Source: Lichina pygmaea
Taxonomy: Eukaryota; Ascomycota; Lichinomycetes; Lichinales; Lichinaceae
Length of the DNA: 64,000 nucleotides
Assembly: GCA_963422465.1 (NCBI GenBank)
Contig: OY730175.1
Coordinates: 124,001-188,000, forward strand
Direction of reading: 5' to 3'
How positions within the stretch are numbered: position 1 is the stretch's first letter; the number at the start of each line of letters is the position of its first letter. The translations under genes and the position numbers were made by a program. Below are positions 58,302-64,000 of this stretch, piece after piece. Under the pieces are notes generated by a model, which did no database searches, was not told where the DNA came from, and saw only the letters and a list, made by a program, of their open reading frames with translations.

Positions 58302-58530
58302 TGCACCCGCCGACGAGAAAGAGACCACGTCCCCGACCGACTGCGCCGGCAGCAAACGCAAACGCAGGGATCGCGCCTGGGGCTGGCTGACCATGGACAG
58401 CCCGCTCATGGGCGACCAAGAAGAAGCCAGGTGGTTGCTCGAGCGGCTCGCCACGGCGGTCAAGACGCAGCTCAGGAGACTCCGCCGAGAGAGCGAGCAT
58501 CACGAAGGACGGGGAGTAGTCGAGCGGTAG
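56487..58530 (+). CDS. TOK1-type outward-rectifier two-pore K+ channel
   Basis: Plasma-membrane potassium channel with eight membrane segments and two pore loops. Exons: 56487-56620, 56682-56840 and 56919-58530. Start MNDYDLDSTIDKHVKP, then an acidic EEQAEQAEQAE stretch. Membrane text: WWFGSTGIPLVAGTVGPISS, LVVNAMSLVIAILANVVLLL, FSHVEGWGYLETVYW. Pore 1 has the filter TVGFGD at about 57246 and pore 2 TIGYGD at about 57715, preceded by YFESIYFAFTALI. A long cytosolic tail follows with an Asp run (58278-58305). Two oddities: between about 57033 and 57140 the conserved frame moves by one base and returns (after LTILGW, then at the T run before SYVLLGAI). Both sites are homopolymers, so sequencing error is the simplest reading, but a damaged gene is possible. 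A 35-bp GT-AG intron at the first site would keep frame locally but delete a conserved helix. Confidence 0.88.
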
Positions 58531-60329
58531 CATTAGTTGTAGGTGGTGTAGCACGAGCTGTCTGTAGCATGAGCTGCCTGTAGCATGAGCTCTTTGTAGC
58601 ATCAGCTGTATGTAATGTAATGTAATAAAGGTAACATCTACTATGAGCGATACCACTCGTGTTCGAGAGCACTCACTCAACTTCATCACTCACCCGTCAT
58701 ACTGTTACGTGCTATACTTGCCTTGGAAGAAAAGGGGCCCCTCCCCCTCAAAAAAAAACACCACTACCACCGCCACTGATGATAGTCAATTGCGTCTGTT
58801 GGATTCTACCTGTGTGATTTTCGGGCCGGCTATTCTCTGTCACCTGTTATTTGTTGTGGGACAGAGTTTTCTTGGACATGGGAGTGTGTCCGTGTGTTGA
58901 TAAATGTATTCTGTCTGTGTGTCTGTTGTCTGTGTGTCTGTTGTCTGTTGTCTGTTGTCTGTTGTCTGTTGTCTGTCGTCTGTCTGTCCGTGCGTGTTAC
59001 ATGCAGCCTTATATAACTAGCCAACGGCAGTTCTGGTGACCTCATCGGGACTGCCGGGTCTTTTGGCCGAGTTGGCAGGGCCTTCTAACAGTGCGTATGT
59101 CCATCTGTCCATCTGTCCGTCTTGTTATTATTATTATTTAGTGGATGGTAGGTACGTCATTGCCTTGTCAGACAGATGGATTACTACCGTAACGGTGACG
59201 GACCAACAGGTATGTATGTATGTAGTGTCACTGACCAGACGACTGGTTTGCTCAGCTAGGCGCGTGGCTAGGGAGGGGGAACTAGGACTCGACACCTCTC
59301 GTCCTACACCCAACCAAGAAGAATCTACTTGCAGAGCAATCTCTGGCGTATCAGTAGCGAGATTTTGAGATTCCAAGCGTTTGCCTGTATCATCAATCAC
59401 TCAGTTAACCAATATACTTGTAGGTATGACTTGCACTGAGTATCCTCAGAGAGAGGGGGGGGGGAAGAGAGAGGGCAAGAGAGAGAGGGCAAGAGAGACA
59501 GCAAGATAGAAATAAAGAAGCTGCCTGGTGTCTCACTAGACTCCGCTGTTGTGGACTCTAGCAGAGAGACAAAGCAGATACGACAGACAAACAGATAGAC
59601 AGATGGACAGATAGACACTGCAGATGTAAAAAAACAGACATTAGTGTCTGGATGGATTGGCAGGTACTTGCGAGTATTTGCATCTCTTTGCATCTTTCTG
59701 CTTCTCCCTTGCTGATGGACTCTGCCATCCATGTGAGACGGTAGAGCCAGGAGAGAAGGACAGCTTCCAAGATATATACATGCTGCCGGTAAGCATTCGA
59801 TACTCTGCGTGAGCTCTACTGTGCGCAAGCCCTGCTCTGCGGAAGCCCTACTCGGCGGAAAACCAGCCCTAGCCCTAAGTGACAAGGAACACTGTGATGT
59901 AGCGGGCAGCCATCGGGTTTGTTTATATCACAGCACATCATCTCATATCACGTCAGGCAGTATATGTCAGGTCTGCCTGTTCGACTGGTGCGGAAGAAAA
60001 TTCACTGATGACCATCATCTCCGTCAACCAGGCGCAAGCTCTCTCTTTCCATCGCCTTCCCTGAGACCTGCTACGGTCGATAAAGAATCTGTCCGCGAAA
60101 CATCTTGTCACTCGCATCAACAGGAGTAGACCACACACCGGTGAGCTAGGCCTGGTCAGGGGTAACTTGCTGTGAGCTCTCGACGGTCAGTAGGCTCTGT
60201 TGCGGTGCAGATAGCTTGTCCTGCTCACCTAACTCCGTGAAAGACAGCTTTGTTGGTCGCTTTGAGGCTGTCCGGTCACTGGAGAGCATCGTCACCGGAA
60301 GGAATCCTGCTCGGATCAGCACCGCCGAG
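58531..60329. other. Intergenic region with simple repeats
   Basis: A 3' UTR-like 17-19 bp tandem (tgtagcatgagctg) at 58540-58610, an ATGTAATGTAATAAAG polyadenylation-like stretch near 58613, a CTGTCTGTTGT microsatellite at 58911-58990 and GA-rich tracts at 59450-59510. No gene recognised. Confidence 0.5.
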
Positions 60330-61652
60330 ATGTGGCCGTCGCTGTCACGGAAGAGCCTTGCGGGCGGCTTAGTCGGTGCGGTGGTGTTTACCTGGGCTGC
60401 AGTGAACGCACAGACAGCTGGCACGATCAGCGCATCGCAGACCTCTGACGCGCCCAAGCCAACGGCGACTAAGCAACACTCGGGGAACATTCCAGCAGGT
60501 CTCTTCTGGGCAGCCGTTTCGGCCGTGGTAGTGCTCATCATATGCATGGCTGCGCTGGTCGCTTTCATCAAGCGAAGGCAGCGTGCCCGGCTGGCGTCCG
60601 CAGACCGGAACGTAGCTCGCGCTAGACGGCTGAGCCAGACCACGGCTCCGTATGCGAACATTGAGCTGACGCACCTCACTCCGCGTGATCATCATCATCA
60701 TCGACACGAGACGGGCTGGACGCCAGGGCCGAACGACGGCGTTCAGCTGCCGACACAGGCACCACACGGATACTATCCGCACGATGCTGCAGCCTTCGTG
60801 ACGGGCCAACAACAGCACGGACAGCAGGCCCAGGGAGCAGGACCGTCGGAGGCCGAGCCGCAGTCCGGCACCTCCGTCCCACAGATCGTCGAGCCACGGT
60901 CCGACACTCCCGAACCGAGCAAGGTGCTCGAGGACAAGACCCGCCGGGCGCACCAGCGGCAGCTTGCGTCCCTTCGAGAGGCCCAGCTGAAGAAAGCAGC
61001 TCTCCGGGCGACCGTGCGCACGGTCGAGGAAGCGTCTCCGGAGGCCGGACCGAGCGAGCAGAGAAACCCATACGCCCTGGACGACGCCGTTTCGCGCAGC
61101 GACGACTCGCGCTTCGACATCGTCCGCCGCGGGCCAACGGTCAATCCTGCCTATCAGACCGCCAGAGAACAGCGGTACCGACAGCTGATCGCGGCGGGAT
61201 ATTCGCACTCGCGTGCCATGTCCGTCTCGGAGGCGTCGACGGGCGAGAGCGAAGGCCCAGGTCCCCTCGCCGTCGTCGCTCCAACCCCCCGTCGGCCCCC
61301 GACGTCACAGCCGGGTACTCATCTGATGCCGCCGGAAGCACCGAGCCTTTCCCGGAGACGATCGATTCAGTTGCCACGGATCAACGTGCCGGACCGGTGG
61401 CAACCACGCCCGACCGCCCAGGCCGTCGCCGGCAGCGCCAACGAGGACGACGGCATCGAGGAGCCCGCGATCCTTCGCCACCCGGTGCCGCCAGGCGAGG
61501 CCGGCCACCGTCGCGATTCGTGGCGCTTCAGCCAGCTCGACGTCGGCCTGACCGAGACCGACGAGACGGCGACGCGAACCAGCACCGTCATCAGCGACGA
61601 TCCGTGGCGGGAGGAGGTCTTGGAGAATCGCCGACGGTACGGCAATCTCTGA
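60330..61652 (+). CDS. Single-pass membrane protein with signal peptide and long cytosolic tail
   Basis: Family not recognised. The frame is open from 60216, but the ATG at 60330 (MWPSLSRKSLAGGLVGAVVF) begins a clear signal peptide ending near VNAQT, so I choose it: 440 residues. A short Ser/Thr/Pro-rich outer segment of about 40 residues follows, then one membrane helix (LFWAAVSAVVVLIICMAALV, with VAFIKRRQRAR as stop-transfer). The cytosolic tail has a His run (RDHHHHRHE), Gln/Pro-rich stretches, a basic helical region (HQRQLASLREAQLKKAALRA) and the pattern PAYQTAREQRYRQLIAAGYS. The layout resembles fungal wall-stress or signalling sensors, which is inference from topology only. No introns are needed. 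Confidence 0.72.
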   Translation: MWPSLSRKSLAGGLVGAVVFTWAAVNAQTAGTISASQTSDAPKPTATKQHSGNIPAGLFWAAVSAVVVLIICMAALVAFIKRRQRARLASADRNVARARRLSQTTAPYANIELTHLTPRDHHHHRHETGWTPGPNDGVQLPTQAPHGYYPHDAAAFVTGQQQHGQQAQGAGPSEAEPQSGTSVPQIVEPRSDTPEPSKVLEDKTRRAHQRQLASLREAQLKKAALRATVRTVEEASPEAGPSEQRNPYALDDAVSRSDDSRFDIVRRGPTVNPAYQTAREQRYRQLIAAGYSHSRAMSVSEASTGESEGPGPLAVVAPTPRRPPTSQPGTHLMPPEAPSLSRRRSIQLPRINVPDRWQPRPTAQAVAGSANEDDGIEEPAILRHPVPPGEAGHRRDSWRFSQLDVGLTETDETATRTSTVISDDPWREEVLENRRRYGNL

Positions 61653-63771
61653 CCGCTCTCTCGACCGCGGCGTTCACCACGAGGAGTCGACGACGATGGC
61701 GCGAGAAGAGGCTAGCATGTGCGGCTCGAGAGGAGGCCAGCGGGCGTTGGGCATGGAAATCCGTGAAGGAGTCTGGGTGGTTGATGCCTACTGTACAGTC
61801 CGATACCGTACCTTCTTCGAGTTGAACTGGAGCTGAAGTGATGGAACGATGATCTCCACATTGCCACCGTATTAAGATACCGGTACCGTGGCTCACCGGC
61901 ACAGATCGAAGGCGCTGAAAGGCGCTTCTGCACTCGATCGTTCTTGCCCGAGCAGCGAGCTCTGGCGGAGTAGTTCCGTCCCAGTGTGGACAGCAGCGGA
62001 GAGCGCTCAGCATCACGTGATAGCACTTGTCATTATTGAAGCTCGCTTGGAACACTGCTTAGTCAGGTTAGCGGCTCTAGAGCCACGTGATCTTCGTCCG
62101 GGTATCTTTCTATTTATGGCATCGTGGAGATGCTCGAGTCGTGCATCACTTTAGATCACTTCATGTATTGCATGCTTCGACCGCCAAATCTGATGAGAGC
62201 TGCCAGGCCTACACGAAACAGTCGCACCACAGCCCCACCACAGCCACCTGTGCCGGGAAGGCCTACGAAGGGTACAGTTACGAGGTTCTCGCCGAAAATA
62301 TTGTTAGGTCAGTTACCCATAGCAACAAAACTCGGTTGGAAATTGCTGCTCAGGATGTGGGCGATCGGGTCATCCTCTTTTGAAACCACGTGATCATCCT
62401 CGAAGTTTTACAGATACTCATCTAACAATATTTTCGCCCAAGAACCTCGTACTGTACATATCGTACTCGACTACTCGTAGTACCCCACGTACCCCCATCG
62501 TACTTCCATACAGTACTTCCGAGGTCCTCGGATCGATATGGAATGTATTAATTACGGCCAACTAGCTAAGCTTCACCAAGACAATCAGTCAATCTTCTAG
62601 AAAGATTCAGACCAAGATGGGTCTTGTTCGGTTCGTCAGACCAGTGATTAATCACTGGTACAATATTGATGTCCCGACTCGTCAGAGCCCCACCTGCCCT
62701 GGCACGCCTGGCCACTGTGTTTCTGTGATAATCTCTCAAAGAGCACACTTCTCCCCCATCCCCATCAGACCGACCCACATTCCCCGACAACATTCTTTCA
62801 AGAGCGTAGGACGAAACAGAATAAGGCCCTTGTGGCCTGCAAGGTACCTTTGTAGTTAGTTGAGGAACTTGATCTCCTCCAAAATTTCCCCATGTACTTA
62901 CGTAGACAGTCATTCTCCACCGCCACACCCCTGCTTCTTGTTAGGCGCAGCCCTACATCATCAGCCGACGGCAGTCCTGACCACCCGACCGTGGCTGTCG
63001 GATCTTTTGGCCGAGTTGTTGGGCCTTCTGGCACTTCTACGGCACCAACCCCATGGGAGAGATGACTAACCGCTCGGTGCCGCCCGCACCCACCTCTATG
63101 AATAAACTCGTATCCGACTACTGTACGGAGTACGTAACGGTACTTCGTACATGACACACGCCCCGCATAGGCCTGACACGCTTCCCTCCGGCCGTCGGCG
63201 GTTCCGGAGCGGCTCACCCGACTTTTGGTCGTTGGTTTCGAAATGTATTCACGATCAAAAGAAAGACACCTCATGCTAATCAGCCCTGCTCTGTCCAGCA
63301 ACGACGCAGGAACACAACCGTCAACGGTCAGCCTTGTTCCTTCGATGCGCCTGCCATCCGCCCATTGCGATGCCAGCCACGGACGTGGACCTCGAGTCTA
63401 TCTCCCTTGGGATGTGGATCCTGCCAGGCCGCGCCTATTTCGAGTCTGCCAAGCGTCAAACGAGCATCTGCCGGCACCGTGCCGCGATCCTGCCGCATCG
63501 ACGGGCCCGCGGCGCGGCTGGGCGCCTACGGCCGCGAGTTCAATGGACCAGAGGCTCCAGCCAGCCTACGACCGGATCGAGGCCTGGAACCTGGTTGACG
63601 GCGCTGCGCCATGCTTCATCCTAGCAGGACGTTGTTCCGGTAAAATCAGAGCGACCGGTACAGCGTCCCTTTCGAGACCAAAACCTCTGCCGTTGCTCGA
63701 TCCTCAGAGCATCGACAATTCTTGATCGTTCTGCTTCCCCCGGTCCTCGGTTCAGCCTTCGTGACACAGCG
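61653..63771. other. Intergenic region, no confident gene
   Basis: GTAC-rich patches at 62445-62520 and 63118-63150. Open frames such as 63225-63725 have no family resemblance. The last 100-200 bp are probably the promoter of the gene at 63772. Confidence 0.4.
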
Positions 63772-64000
63772 ATGCCGTCACGTCCACGGGCTTTCGCCGT
63801 CTTCTGCGCCTTGCTCTCGACATCCACGCTCGCCGACGCCTGGCCGCGGAGGTCTGATGATGTCTCCATCGCGAGGCGCACGACGCTGAGCGCCCGTCAA
63901 TCTGCTGGCAACATCGACAACGATTCGTTCTACAGGAGGGTCTATCCGGCGAGTGAGTGCGCCCTGCGTCCTACTGCAGAGTCGGAACTCGACTCGACCC
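63772..64000 (+). CDS. 5' end of a secreted protein gene (runs off the window)
   Basis: ATG at 63772 opens MPSRPRAFAVFCALLSTSTL then ADAWPRR, a signal peptide with Ala-x-Ala-like cleavage. It continues SARQSAGNIDNDSFYRRVYP. A GTGAGTGCG donor near 63955 suggests exon 1 ends there. The dibasic RR after the signal peptide hints at a propeptide. The product cannot be named from 60 residues. Confidence 0.5.
   Translation, partial: MPSRPRAFAVFCALLSTSTLADAWPRRSDDVSIARRTTLSARQSAGNIDNDSFYRRVYPASECALRPTAESELDST

Noticed and set aside
57100-58689. 529-codon minus-strand frame
   Set aside because: Antisense shadow of the K+ channel gene, which has both pore filters on the plus strand.

Overview
This is nuclear DNA of a filamentous, introner-type fungus. 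Genes are GC-rich and monocistronic, with one to several short GT-AG introns. The DUF3433-type membrane protein, the divergent carotenoid cyclase/synthase and carotenoid oxygenase pair, and an antisense Zn2Cys6-like ORF in the Ty3 elements favour a Pezizomycotina-like ascomycete. A smut-type basidiomycete is not excluded, because carotenoid/opsin clusters and CpG-directed repeat mutation also occur there. Gene models were built by joining reading frames across visible splice sites. Exon ends are exact where stated and approximate otherwise.

Left arm (1-22169): an RBM5/RBM10-like splicing regulator running off the left edge (-), a molybdopterin synthase large subunit (+), a DUF3433-type multi-pass membrane protein (-), a Pro/Gln-rich probable nuclear protein (+), a weak small membrane-protein candidate (-), a poly-Gln coiled-coil protein (-) and a DED1-like DEAD-box helicase (-). 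The rest is intergenic DNA with microsatellites and many GTAC/TACGTA motifs.

Centre (22170-44065): a 21.9-kb nest of LTR retrotransposons resolved by LTR pairs and target-site duplications. A Ty1/copia element (LTRs 22175-22369 and 43865-44060, duplication AGTAT) was hit by a Ty3/gypsy chromovirus A1 (+, 23869-30306, duplication TGCAG). It was also hit by a second Ty3 family, B (-, about 31918-43319, 3' end lost). B was itself hit by a second A element, A2 (-, 34732-41296, duplication CAACC). All carry stop codons. A1 and A2 have nearly the same gag-pol but different U3 regions. Each also has an antisense ORF of exactly 501 bp with Zn2Cys6-like cysteine spacing and its own TATA box. This antisense ORF plus U3 block is the most interesting system in the window.

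Right arm (44066-64000): a light/retinal cluster with a microbial opsin (-), a GT90/CAP10 glycosyltransferase (-), a bifunctional lycopene cyclase/phytoene synthase (-) and, divergently, a carotenoid cleavage oxygenase (+). The synthase makes phytoene and cyclises lycopene, the oxygenase would cut beta-carotene to retinal, and the opsin binds retinal. Phytoene desaturase is not in the window. A TOK1-type two-pore K+ channel (+), a single-pass membrane protein (+) and the 5' end of a secreted protein gene (+) follow.
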